Below are positions 27,201-33,835 of a stretch of DNA of 64,000 bases, one piece after another. Origin of the DNA: Pyxicephalus adspersus (Eukaryota; Chordata; Amphibia; Anura; Pyxicephalidae); the NCBI RefSeq assembly GCF_032062135.1, contig NC_092860.1, forward strand, positions 65,484,263 to 65,548,262, given 5' to 3'. Position numbers and translations under genes: made by a program. The notes beneath the pieces are model-generated. The model made no database searches and was not told the DNA's origin. It worked only from the letters and a program-made list of their open reading frames with translations. The stretch's first letter is position 1. Every line of letters begins with the position of its first letter.

Positions 27201-28835
27201 TGTATTTGAGACCTTTGTGCAGAATCACATTCTTTGGGGTGGTATACATAGTATATGTTATACACATATTCTTTGTATACATATTGGTCTTCTAGCCAGA
27301 CTCATCCTCAATTAATACTCAGCCCTTTTAGAGATTTTCACCAAAACCTTTCTGTACCAAAGTTATAAGTTCTCCTTAAACTTCACAACATAACTATGGT
27401 AAATTGTATTACATTTAGCTTAAAAGATATTTGTCAGTTGCTGAGTTCAATTGTTCAGTATCAAAAGCAGGAAATCGGAACACCAACCAGGTAAGCTGTC
27501 AGAAATGACCGTATACATTGGATCAGAGTTTAAAGTCCGATTTAAAGGCAATTAAAGTAAAATATTGCTTACCGGTTCCTGCACCTGTGAACAGATTTCT
27601 AAAAAGTAATAGCCACTACCACAATCTTCAGAACCCAACTCTAGGTGTGTTGTATTTTTACATCTGTGTGCCTGCCCAGAGATAATGGGATACTAGTGAC
27701 CTAGTAACCAGTGGTTTAAAGCACAGAACACTGAGGAAAGATGGGGCATCTAAAACACATGAAAGTGTTTGATGCTACTTTTTCAACAGCTGGTATAGCT
27801 TTGCAAAACCAAAGACTCCCTTTACTGGAGGCAGGACTAGCAGGTACTTTTTTGTATAACCCATTCCACCTTTTATTTGACTAACTTCAACTACACCAAT
27901 TCCAAGGTTTATACTGGTAAGTCACTGGAGCGGATATAAGCAACAGGATTTGTAGACAGAAACATGTCACATGCTTGGAGCAAAGCAATAAAGTGTTTAT
28001 TACAATAAGAAAGATAAACCCCTCTAATTTTTTTTTTTTTTTTTTTTGGGCAGAAGGTTCAACAAAAAATTCTGGAGACCAATGACTAATGATTCTAGAA
28101 CCTGCAATACTCAAAGAGCACATACTCATCTGTTGAACTGAATGACTGCTTACCAAAGATGCCCAGTACATAATAAACCAGTCTCAAGAGGGGTAAGCAG
28201 GGGGTTCCTAATATTGCACTGATCTAGTGAAGTAATCAGCCACTGGTTGGGTAATCCCCCCATGCTGGTTTTATTTGTTTTACAGAAAGAGTAAAAGCAC
28301 AGCTTGTGCAAAATAAAACACCATATGAAATGAAAAATCGCTCGTTCATCAGTCTAAATGTTGGATTTGTTGTATCACTTACAAATACTCAGCAGTGTAT
28401 TGCTGTCCATGTGACTAGAGAAGTAGCAGAAGTTGGTAACGTTTGCGTAGCATGAATGTAGCAAACTTCTTATACAACCTACCCGCGGGAAGTTCCTGCA
28501 ATGTGATCAGATCTGCTCGTGTTCATGTAATCCCCACAACAGTCCCCACCGCTCTGCATTATCTACCAGCGCCGATCTACAATGAGACCTCTCCACGCCT
28601 CCCCCCACCGTCTCCACCTCGTCTCCTCATTCACACACCATTCTCAGCTGCCCCCCCTCCCCCATGCGCCGGCAATTCCTCTACGGGGTTTACTGCATTC
28701 AAGGCTATTTATTAAGAATAAACACCTATAGTAATAGACATCGCTTTTCCCAGCGGAGAGCCCTGATCTACGGGTAACCTCTTCTTTCTTCCAACCCTGC
28801 GGCAGCGCCGAGCATTCCCAGCGTTTCCTCTCCAT
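4382..28835 (-). CDS. mbd3: Methyl-CpG-binding domain protein 3, NuRD complex subunit (six coding exons)
   Basis: MBD3 is a nuclear core subunit of the Mi-2/NuRD deacetylase-remodelling complex. Six minus-strand exons (28726-28835, 19047-19206, 8378-8515, 7564-7654, 4898-5075, 4382-4556) join in frame with GT/AG sites to give 283 residues; human MBD3 has 291. Order: methyl-CpG-binding domain (about 2-72), a conserved linker including GKPDLNTALPVRQTASIFKQ, the MBD2/3 C-terminal region (WEKKLAGL to TDEDI), a coiled-coil starting near residue 224 (the GATAD2-binding segment in this family), then a short acidic tail DLDDEDEDDD. The N-terminus MERKRWEC and the lack of a GR-rich extension fit MBD3, not MBD2. 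Residue 30 is Lys and 34 is Tyr, as in methyl-binding MBDs and unlike mammalian MBD3. No frameshift or stop was seen; this looks functional. It starts in a CpG-rich promoter. Confidence 0.96.
4898..5075 (-). CDS. mbd3: mbd3 coding exon 5
   Basis: A 178-base exon encoding VGPGCTDETLLSAIASAL to FMVTDEDI, with split Gly and Arg codons at its two ends. The acceptor is TTTTTAG|GTG and the donor AG|GTACAT. The length and both phases fit human MBD3 exactly. Confidence 0.95.
5207..5430. mobile_element. TTAA-flanked MITE fragment (CCCTGGCGG family)
   Basis: Starts TTAAACTCCCTGGCGG at 5207, and a similar TTAAACTCCCTGGC recurs in the same direction near 5419. The interior is CpG-rich (GCCTCGCGTCCCC, GGGACGCAGATGCTGG). 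The same GC-rich boundary occurs at 21281, 30465 and 60880 in this window, so it is a dispersed family. TTAA flanks suggest piggyBac-type mobilisation, which is inference. Confidence 0.55.
5740..6480 (+). mobile_element. Tc1/mariner transposon remnant
   Basis: The stretch from about 5979 has the DNA and broken coding signature of a Tc1-like transposase: GTGAAGCATGGTGGTAG (VKHGG) at 5982, and a HQDN motif near 6148 that would carry the second catalytic Asp. The sequence after it corresponds to the segment following that Asp. Frameshifts and stops are frequent, so it is dead. It lies in the mbd3 intron between exons 4 and 5. The part left of 5979 is less certain. Confidence 0.6.
7564..7654 (-). 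CDS. mbd3: mbd3 coding exon 4
   Basis: A 91-base exon, LFWEKKLAGL to PKGLQ plus one base of a Gly codon. The acceptor is CTGCAG|CTT and the donor CAGG|GTAAGT. The GC-rich minisatellite at 7690-8015 lies immediately upstream of its acceptor. Confidence 0.95.
7690..8015. repeat. GC-rich 30-bp minisatellite in an mbd3 intron
   Basis: Tandem units containing GAGAGAGCCAGAAGGGGCGG followed by GCGGGCGCGC. GCCAG recurs at 7856, 7886 and 7916, giving an exact 30-bp period in the middle; the edges are more irregular, with extra GA dinucleotides. The top strand is almost purely G plus A with C. The long open frames across it are artefacts of a period divisible by three. Confidence 0.9.
8378..8515 (-). 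CDS. mbd3: mbd3 coding exon 3
   Basis: A 138-base exon of 46 codons, GKPDLNTALP to VDQPRQ. The acceptor is TTCAG|GGC and the donor CAG|GTGAGA. It encodes the disordered linker shared by MBD2 and MBD3 that contacts NuRD histone-deacetylase core proteins. Confidence 0.95.
8570..8640. mobile_element. hAT-type MITE end fragment
   Basis: GTGTCAAACACAAGGCC at 8574 matches the terminal sequence of the GTGTCAAAC hAT MITE family whose complete copies lie at 15496 and 31856. Only one end is clear here. Confidence 0.4.
9200..9580. repeat. Tandem duplication of about 190 bp
   Basis: The block from AGCTGAAGCCTTACAG (near 9225) through ATGAGTGG, TATGTATGCACAA and GTGAC is repeated from about 9405 to 9580 with small differences. 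Both copies begin after a poly(A) run, and the first run follows a poly(G) run (9198-9209). A local segmental duplication inside mbd3 intron 2. Confidence 0.85.
10060..10466 (+). pseudogene. CR1 ORF1 esterase (SGNH-hydrolase) domain relic
   Basis: The plus strand encodes LVYVGTNDR near 10110-10137, the GxND block of SGNH hydrolases. Downstream are LNTWLTSWCNREGFGFLEHW and DGLHLD (10378-10395), the block carrying the catalytic Asp-x-x-His. An esterase domain of this type is a known part of CR1-group ORF1 proteins. Stops between the blocks show decay. Confidence 0.75.
11136..11340 (+). pseudogene. CR1 apurinic-like endonuclease fragment
   Basis: Encodes MGDFNYLDIDW, the conserved endonuclease GDFN motif with the CR1-type PDIDW neighbourhood, then VQFIEAPTRNHTLLDLVLS, the substrate-binding end of the domain. 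The preceding sequence (10860-11135) covers the rest of the domain in broken frames. Confidence 0.85.
11756..12416 (+). pseudogene. CR1 reverse transcriptase relic
   Basis: Pieces of the polymerase are visible: AKAFDTVPH near 11879-11905, the GVPQGS equivalent near 12043-12062, FADYTKL (the YADD/FADD site mutated to FADY) near 12130-12160, and DKCKVMHLGA near 12253-12283. The catalytic Asp-Asp pair is lost. Coding resumes after two insertions downstream. Confidence 0.85.
12419..13594. mobile_element. TA-flanked element with CCGTATTTTTCGGACCAT ends (interior partly N)
   Basis: The left end CCGTATTTTTCGGACCAT and right end ATGGTCCGAAAAATACGG are inverted repeats flanked by TA (12417-12418 and 13595-13596). 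Removing the element restores the CR1 reading KASKVLSCIKRGID, so the TA duplication is exact. Most of the interior is unsequenced (12575-13482). Superfamily not assigned; TA duplication is typical of Tc1/mariner-like elements but not unique to them. Confidence 0.85.
12575..13482. other. Assembly gap (N run)
   Basis: 908 N bases. Reading frames crossing it are meaningless. Confidence 0.99.
13625..14965 (+). mobile_element. L1/Tx1-type LINE fragment inserted in CR1
   Basis: After a short GC-rich head (GGCGTGGCTTGGATGGCGCC at 13627) the sequence encodes the C-terminal part of an L1-type ORF2: a GRIAFIKMSILPK stretch near 13950-13990 and VFWSCPRIVPYW near 14460-14500. Both are conserved after the polymerase core. 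The fragment interrupts CR1 between the codons for CIKRGI and DCKDG, so it inserted later. The polymerase core itself is missing. Confidence 0.7.
15181..15241. repeat. TA microsatellite
   Basis: Uninterrupted TA dinucleotides flanked by ATAAATA, within the CR1 3' region. Confidence 0.95.
15496..15764. mobile_element. hAT MITE with near-perfect 8-bp target duplication
   Basis: Ends CAAGGGTGTCAAACC and GTTTGACACCACGG form inverted repeats. Flanks CCTTAAAG (15488-15495) and CTTTAAAG (15765-15772) match at 7 of 8 bases, the size expected for hAT insertion. It interrupts the CR1 3' end. Confidence 0.85.
16216..17081. mobile_element. Fold-back element, arms about 350 bp
   Basis: The left arm starts GGGCAACAATGGTAGTTTAAA and the right arm ends TTTAAACTACCATTGTTGCC. 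Between them the two arms are recognisable reverse complements: GCATACAATCTTATCTCAAT against ATTGAAATAAGATTGTATGC, and TGATGCATATTATA against its partner near 16740. The centre is near 16650. The right arm holds CTGAAGAAGCCTTACCGCAAAAC, a version of the motif shared by the other fold-backs in this window. Confidence 0.85.
17318..17760. mobile_element. Fold-back element, second copy type
   Basis: The left arm (17318-17417, AAAGTTACATTCCTC to AGAGTGGAGGTAAG) pairs with the right arm (17648-17757, TTACCTCCACTCTTTCCTGA to GGAATGTAACTTT). The right arm carries CCTGATGAAGTGG and CAAAACGTGT, the CCTGAAGAAGC/GCGAAACGYGT motif in degenerate form. A poly(C) run lies at 17547-17563 in the loop. Confidence 0.8.
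17870..19046. other. Rest of mbd3 intron 2, nothing recognised
   Basis: AT-rich, with a C-run near 18090-18099. No protein family, RNA gene or transposon end was recognised. Confidence 0.4.
19047..19206 (-). CDS. mbd3: mbd3 coding exon 2
   Basis: The acceptor TTTTTCAG precedes C (completing Ser37) and PSGKKFRSKPQLARYLGNS. The exon runs 160 bases to NQSK with donor AAG|GTAATT. It completes the MBD, including the TFDFRTGKM core, and keeps the phase of exon 1. Confidence 0.95.
19207..21280. other. mbd3 intron 1, part without recognised features
   Basis: No coding similarity seen. GCGCCATCCAGTGGC near 20002 resembles a short motif common in vertebrate repeats, but element borders could not be set. 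Confidence 0.35.
21281..21745. mobile_element. TTAA-flanked MITE (second copy)
   Basis: Starts TTAATCTCCCCAGCGGTAAA, followed by GAGTGTGACTGGGGG and its near inverse AAGTCACACTCGGGG, then a region with AATACAAAATAACTGTATTGAA (21545) that closely matches 30700-30740. The right border is not clear; the end given is approximate. Confidence 0.65.
22775..23375 (+). pseudogene. Unrecognised coding fragment, probably a retrocopy
   Basis: An open frame from about 22772 to 23185 reads as real protein (AAHLVHIGAQLSVLAYADAR, TTALKGLKNHSELEDPDC, QYSDFKTVLTAKTDIVSYKL). It has balanced composition and no upstream Met in frame: a stop precedes it near 22762. After one frameshift near 23155-23165 the reading continues as KQRKENAVAKGNVYKPARYL, CPVQLTEKIISKEYSNKADV, one stop, then SEREIELRLRHRLALKGL. 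The lack of introns, the missing start, the frameshift and the stop suggest a processed copy of a gene that I do not recognise. It lies antisense in mbd3 intron 1. Confidence 0.55.
23520..23823. mobile_element. hAT MITE (CAGCGGTCGCCAAC family), copy 1
   Basis: Ends CAGCGGTCGCCAAC and GTTGGCGACCACTG. Flanks TTCTAGGG (23512-23519) and TTCTAGAG (23824-23831) match at 7 of 8 bases. The interior TATTATGACATCACTCTGTG is repeated in the copy at 24679 in reverse orientation. Confidence 0.88.
24679..25017. mobile_element. hAT MITE (same family), copy 2, inverted
   Basis: Ends CAATGGTTGCCAACC and GCGACCGCTG. Flanks AGATAGAC (24671-24678) and AAATAGAC (25018-25025) match at 7 of 8 bases. The interior CAGAGTGATGTCATTATGAC is the reverse complement of copy 1. 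The two copies face each other 850 bp apart. Confidence 0.88.
25617..25637. repeat. Poly(C) run
   Basis: About 18 C bases in mbd3 intron 1. Confidence 0.9.
26361..26745. mobile_element. Fold-back element, degenerate copy
   Basis: GTAACGCTTCAGCATAG (left, near 26410) pairs with TATGCTAAAGTGTTAC (right, near 26680), and GTAGAAAACG pairs with TTTTTCTACAT. The right arm contains CCCCTGAGGAATCC then GGCGAAACGTGTC (26605-26643), the shared motif of the fold-back family in this window. Confidence 0.65.
26750..28600. other. 5' part of mbd3 intron 1, nothing firm
   Basis: AT-rich with a T-run at 28030-28048. Short open frames have no family resemblance. CpG density rises from about 28500 towards the promoter. 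Confidence 0.35.
28726..28835 (-). CDS. mbd3: mbd3 coding exon 1
   Basis: Starts at ATG 28835-28833 and encodes residues 1-36, ending in DVYYY, plus two bases of the Ser37 codon. The donor is AG|GTGTTT. It contains the first half of the methyl-CpG-binding domain, including Lys30 and Tyr34. An upstream in-frame extension exists on this strand but has no family resemblance, so the start at MERKRW is preferred. Confidence 0.95.
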
Positions 28836-28839
28836 TCCG

Positions 28840-29060
28840 CTCCCGCCGGTCACTTTCTGTACGTCCAACGACCGTATCCCTCCGCCGACATTACAGCTCG
28901 CGGATTGGCTGTCGACTCCTCGTGTTAGAACACACTCATTGGAAAACATGGCGGAAGGAGAAAGTTATGAAGAGTACTATTGTTGTAAGCACCGAAATTG
29001 TATCCGTAGCAGTTGCAACGTGAATATCGCGATATTCGCGGCCATGTTGACCTCTCGGAG
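28840..29060 (-). promoter_or_regulatory. mbd3 CpG-rich promoter, possibly bidirectional
   Basis: CpG-dense sequence upstream of the mbd3 ATG. It contains an inverted CCAAT box (GATTGGCT at 28902, reading AGCCAATC towards mbd3) and no TATA box. AACATGGCGGAAGG at 28945 and GCGGCCATGTT at 29038 resemble YY1 sites in opposite orientation. Between them lies the perfect palindrome GAATATCGCGATATTC (29022-29037), close to the DREF/ZBED1-type TGTCGYGAYA element. The symmetry suggests divergent transcription, which is inference. Confidence 0.65.
28948..28990 (+). other. Candidate first exon of a divergent gene (weak)
   Basis: ATGGCGGAAGGAGAAAG in a strong Kozak setting (AACATGG) opens a frame MAEGESYEEYYC that meets GTAAGC, a good splice donor, at about 28985. 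No downstream exon was found in the window. The ATGGCGG could equally be only a YY1-type promoter element. I do not recognise the peptide. Confidence 0.25.
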
Positions 29061-29143
29061 GTTCCTTTGTTCTAAATGTTGCTTGTATATTAAACTCTAG
29101 TGGCTTGAGGGATGTTTTATCTAACTAATGGAATTACCTCATT

Positions 29144-29556
29144 TTAAAGCGGACCTAAACTCAAATTTTTACATTACATGAAAGGGTAGACAACCCTTTT
29201 CTTTTTTTTTGTCTTGATCGACTAAATGGAAGCGATGAGCCTCCCGGGATACCTTCGTCATGTCATGTACAGAAGGGGCATTTTCCTAGACTAGAGGGAA
29301 AAAGAGATGCTGATCCCATGCCGGGCAATGAAATCGGCACTCTTACTTTTTTTGCTTTACAGCAGGCTACTTGTGCGCTGTGCAAGATCCAGGTGAATAA
29401 GGCCGAAGATGGTGTTGCCTGGCCGTACCCATAACGAAGGAGAAGTCCAGAATAGCGAGGGACCCAATCAAGGACTTCTCCAGCGTGATTGAGGGATCTG
29501 CCGAATTATGGGTGTTTTTTTTTTTTTTTTTAATTTTCTGTTTAGCTCCATTTTAA
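29144..29556. mobile_element. TTAA-flanked MITE (GCGGACCTAAAC family)
   Basis: Ends TTAAAGCGGACCTAAAC and GTTTAGCTCCATTTTAA are inverted repeats bounded by TTAA on both sides. The interior has GCCTCCCGGGATACCTTCGT, repeated at 62706 as GCCTCACGGGATACCTACGT, so a related copy lies at about 62.6 kb. Confidence 0.75.
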
Positions 29557-30464
29557 ACGCAAGTTTGATTCTAGCTGGTGAAAACCACAGTCCTTTTTCA
29601 TTGCAGAATTAACTTAAAGTATAACTGTGGCCAGCCTATAGCCTTTCAAACATTTTACCATTTTTCTGTGTACAATATGATGTACATTCACCTCTAAACA
29701 AGTTGTTCCAGCCCCCTTTTACAAAGGAGTGATTCAACTTTACAGCTTGCTGCAGTAGCACTTATCAGTATCTCAGCTCCCCTTTACAATCTGCATTTAT
29801 TATAATTATTACACAGTATTTATATTAGCACTAACATACACAGCACTTTCCAAAGTGAGTTGTCATGTCCCTAACTCCCCCACAATCTAGATCTATGCAA
29901 GATCTTGGTTAAACAATAATGCAACTGTGGATAGAAATAAATTATATTTTATTTATTGTGACATTGCATAATCTTATTGAAACCACACCATAGTGAATTC
30001 AGACTGGAAAAGGTTGCAAAGCTGAAGGCGGTGGTTGACAGGCAGTGTGAATATATATTTTTTTATATAAACACACATTGTAGGGGATAAACAGAGTAAA
30101 TAAAAACAATGAAAAAAAAAACTGAAGGAACGCAGAATCTGTGATGTGTTTAGTGACCACTATGATTTATTATCATACTAGTCACACAATCAGCAGCAAG
30201 TTAACAAGGCCCTTAAATATCAGCACACAGCCCACTAGTAAACAATCAGTAAAATTAATGACTGGTCAGGAATAGGAGTGTCTGTGCTGGGATTCAGCCT
30301 AAATCCTTTTACTTCTCTTGTGAATTTTGAGCATGCATTTCTCTTATGTCCATGTTTGAAATCATAAGGGCTTGTTTTGTACAGACCCTGTCACACAAGA
30401 AAAAACGCAAATAAACTTACTCCTGTTAAAAACAAAACAAACAAAAACATTTTACTTTTACCAT
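29557..30464. other. Intergenic, nothing recognised
   Basis: AT-rich without a coding region or a clear element end. Possible old repeat sequence throughout. Confidence 0.35.
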
Positions 30465-30996
30465 TTAACCCCTCTAGCGGTAATCCCAAGTGTGATTTGG
30501 GGCAGATTTTACCTGCAAAGAGTGGTAATCCCCAGTCACACTTGGGGTCACTTAAAACTTTTAAAAACCCCACTTACCTTGCTCTGTCAACGTCCCCTCA
30601 GGGGACACGTCCTCCTCTGATCTCCAGTCGCGAACTGCAAAGACGATCTCCGGGCATTCCCGGTGCGGGCAGGAGGAGCGGCGGGAAATTCAAATAATTT
30701 TGTATTGGATTCAAAACAAAATAGCTGTATTGAGTTCAATACAAAGGAATCTTCATATAATTATATTATATATATATTATACATGCTTCTGTACAGTTAT
30801 GTTTCACTATTTTTTAACAGATTTTTGTGTTTTTTTTATTTAAAGTTGATTATTAAATTTGTTAAATATTGGACATATTTCAGTGAGTTATGCCTAAAAA
30901 TTATAGCCTACAATGTAAAATAAATTTCCATGCAACAAAAAAATGTAACGCTTTTTGCATGGAAATACAAACAGAATTAGAACGCTGGGGGGTTGA
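30465..30996. mobile_element. TTAA-flanked MITE (third copy of the CGGTAATCCC type)
   Basis: Bounded by TTAA (30465) and TTGA (30993), with inverted ends CCCCTCTAGCG and CGCTGGGGGG. It contains GGTAATCCCAAGTGTGATTT and an inverse partner CCCCAGTCACACTTGGGG, plus an AT-rich half matching the copy at 21281. Confidence 0.75.
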
Positions 30997-31727
30997 GGAG
31001 CCCATACCTGTGTTCCCAACCACATTATTACACAGTATGCACATGCTGTAGTCTATAGGCTCTAGCATTTTCATGTGACATGGAAGGGAAGTGGGCTGAC
31101 TGCCCCCTCTAATTTTTGAGGTAATTGAAGCCAGGTGGTGGCTGCTGCAAAGGAGGAAAGAGCAACTGGGAAATATTGCAAAGGTGAGTATCAGTGGAGG
31201 CTGTGGTCTCTTTTACAGATACTGTAGCGTTGCCCCACATAGTGTAGTTGTAGAGCCTTATAGGACTTCCAATCCTTTTTATAAAGCTTTATTGAGACAT
31301 CATCCTAGGCAAACAGTTTATAGGGTTATGATGACATATCACAGCCTAATGTACACTGTAAAAATGGAACTTGCAAGTCTGCAAAAAAATATAAATTGCT
31401 CATGGCACACGTTGAACAGAGCTATTATGAATTAATAAACACATATCAAGAATCATTCCAAGGATACAAAAGTAGTACTGTGTAACATCTATACATCTAG
31501 ATATGAAGCACTAATATGTCACATATATACAGAAAACAAAAACGGAGGATTATATTTAATATGCATAAGAAAAGTACCATGCTTTTAAATGAGCAAGGGA
31601 CTCATACACAATAAGAAAAGAGGTACCTACACTAGTTGATATAAACCTTCAAACACCCAAACCATGGGGTTGAAAAAAGCAGGAAGTTTCAGTGGTACTG
31701 ACCATAAAATTTTAAAATTGCTATACA
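30997..31727. other. Intergenic, nothing firm
   Basis: No coding similarity. The right part may belong to the fold-back element that follows, but matching arms could only be drawn from about 31728. Confidence 0.35.
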
Positions 31728-32792
31728 AACCTATTACAAAATTTATAAAAACATTTACTCTTTCAATGTACATCAAAATTAGAATAAGTTGCAAAAAGTG
31801 TAAACACGGAATGTTTGAGACATATCCATACTTAGACACAGTTCTTAGTACAATGCAGGGGTATCAAACTCAAATACATAGTGGGTCAAAATGAAAAATT
31901 TGGACAAAGTCGCGGTTAAAACCTATATTTAGTGAAAAAATATCTACAATTGAGGAAGGTCGCTAATGAATTGAGGAGGGGCGCTTCTGGGTCCTGATTG
32001 ACGCGCCAGCAGTGCTTTCTGGGATTTGTAGTGTTAGCCGTGCATGCACTGTCTACTGGCGGGCCAGCTCTAGTATTGCTTTTTTCTCGCGGGCCAAATA
32101 TATTTACAGTCTGGCCCGCGGCCTGAGTTTGACATGGTATATTAATTGGATGTTAAAATAGACCAAAAAACATCAGAATGTAGCAGTCAGGTATTTGAAT
32201 TGAACCAGAAGTGTTTCGCAGAATAAACCCGCTTCTTCAGGGGGAAAAAATATCTGATTTTTTGTTGCTAAAAAAAAGATTTTTTATTCACGTGTACTGG
32301 TAGAATAACGATTTATACCACATGAAAATAGTTAATGTTTCTCATCTATAAGTCATATACCTACCCTCTGTTGAAGCACATAAAAGTATTGACATCCCAA
32401 AACATGAGTAGAGACTTTTAAATGTAGTAGTTGTTACAGAGTGTCCCCATTAGGTGTTCTCCCAAAATATGGAAATATGGATGAACATCTAGGCAGTAAT
32501 AAGTGAAATCATTATAGTGCTTTGGCATGGGAACATATACATATGTGAACTGTTTTAATATAGCAACAGAAAATCAGTCTAAGATATTTTTCCCCCTGAA
32601 GAAGCATGTTTATTCCGCAAAACACGTCAGGTTGAATTCAAATATCTGACTTCTACATCCAATCATTATACTAAGAAGCTGTATCTAAGTATGAATATGT
32701 TTCAAATATTATGATTTTGTACTTTTTGCAGCTTATTCTAATTTTGATGTACATTGAAACAGTAATTGTTTTTATAAATGTTGTATTAATAA
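31728..32792. mobile_element. Fold-back element interrupted by a hAT MITE
   Basis: Arms 31728-31855 plus 32137-32250 pair with 32590-32792. ATGTACATCAAAATTAGAAT pairs with ATTCTAATTTTGATGTACAT. The motif occurs as TTTCGCAGAATAAACCCGC and CTTCTTCAGGGGG on the left, and CCCCCTGAAGAAGC with ATTCCGCAAAACACGTC on the right. The MITE at 31856-32136 sits in the left arm only. Confidence 0.85.
31856..32136. mobile_element. hAT MITE (GTGTCAAAC family) inside the fold-back arm
   Basis: Ends CAGGGGTATCAAACTC and GAGTTTGACATG. The matching arm of the fold-back gives the empty site (GTATAATGATTGGATG), so the insertion point is certain; the flanks GTACAATG and GTATATTA have diverged. The interior TGGCCCGCGGCCTGAG is typical of this family. 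Confidence 0.8.
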
Positions 32793-32798
32793 AGTCGG

Positions 32799-33470
32799 TG
32801 TCACACTTACTTGTTCCTCACTAAAGAACAGGCATCTCTCCCCTGCGCATGCGGGCAGTTCTGATGCTGGACGTGCCTCTGTTTCCAAGCTTTATCAACT
32901 CCGTCCATGCCCCTGGCCAATCAAAAAACAGCCTCTTAACCAGCCCTGGCTATTTAGCTAGCTTTCAGACTCCATTTTATGTTTGTGCAACAAGTTGTAT
33001 CTCCTTTCTGTCTCCATTGTGCTGAGTCCTTTATTCTGTGAACTAGTTCCTGTACACCTGCTGCTTAATCCTGTGTTTCCTGTGTCCAGCTCCTGTGTTG
33101 ACCCCTCGTTGTAAAGTCTGTTGGTTCCTATTGGTTCTTGTCTGCCTGTGGATATCCCTGCTGTTTCCTGTGTCTCCAGTGTTCCCTGTGCTCGCAGTGG
33201 CCCCTGTGTCATTGCTGTCTGTCTCCTGGATCCCTGGCTATTGACCCCTGGCGTGTGACCTGACCTCTCTTGCTTGCTGCCTGTCTCGACCACGGCTTTC
33301 CTTGACTATCCTATTGCCTGGTGATTTAGTACCGTGCATGCCCACCTTGGTGTGCCCAAGGACCGCAACCTGACCATAACCAGCAGCGCAACATCCTCAC
33401 CATAAGAGGCTCTGGAGAAAACCTGGTTACGGCTTGGACTCTGCGTGGTCCTGTATCTCGGTGTGTGACA
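32799..33470 (+). repeat. Gypsy LTR, copy 1
   Basis: Begins TGTCACACTTAC and ends GTGTGTGACA, about 672 bp. A second copy at 63315-63935 has the same ends, the same CTGGCTATTTAGCTAGCT block and the same downstream GTTTGCACGAACCATG. Confidence 0.88.
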
Positions 33471-33835
33471 GTTTGCACGAACCATGACTACCCCTTCCTA
33501 GACCTCAGCAGGCCCCAACTGATTATCGTATTTTTTGCCGTATAAGACGCACTTCTTCTTCCCCAAAACTGGGGGGAAAAAGTTGGTGCGTCTTATACGA
33601 CAAATACCGTGTTTCCCCGATTTTTGATAAAATAATTAAAATAAGACACTTACCCGATAGCCAATCCTGTGTGTGTCTCCTCGATGCTGGCTGCATCGTG
33701 TGTCTCCTCCTGGCTGCAGTGCAGAGCCAAACTGAAACTAAGAAGCCGGCACACACGCCCCCGCGATTCTGAACCAGGAAGCACGCTGCTTATCCCTGCC
33801 CTAACGGAGTTACCCGGCCATACAGTGGAAAAAAA

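Noticed and set aside
4382..28835. MBD2 instead of MBD3
   Set aside because: The start MERKRWEC without the long GR-rich N-terminus, LAGLNAFDIAEELVKTM and the acidic tail fit MBD3; MBD2 has different residues in each of these segments.
32958..33293. Minus-strand 111-residue frame rich in Gln, Thr and Gly
   Set aside because: Antisense to the gypsy LTR; a similar frame appears in the second LTR copy at the same place, so it is a by-product of LTR composition.
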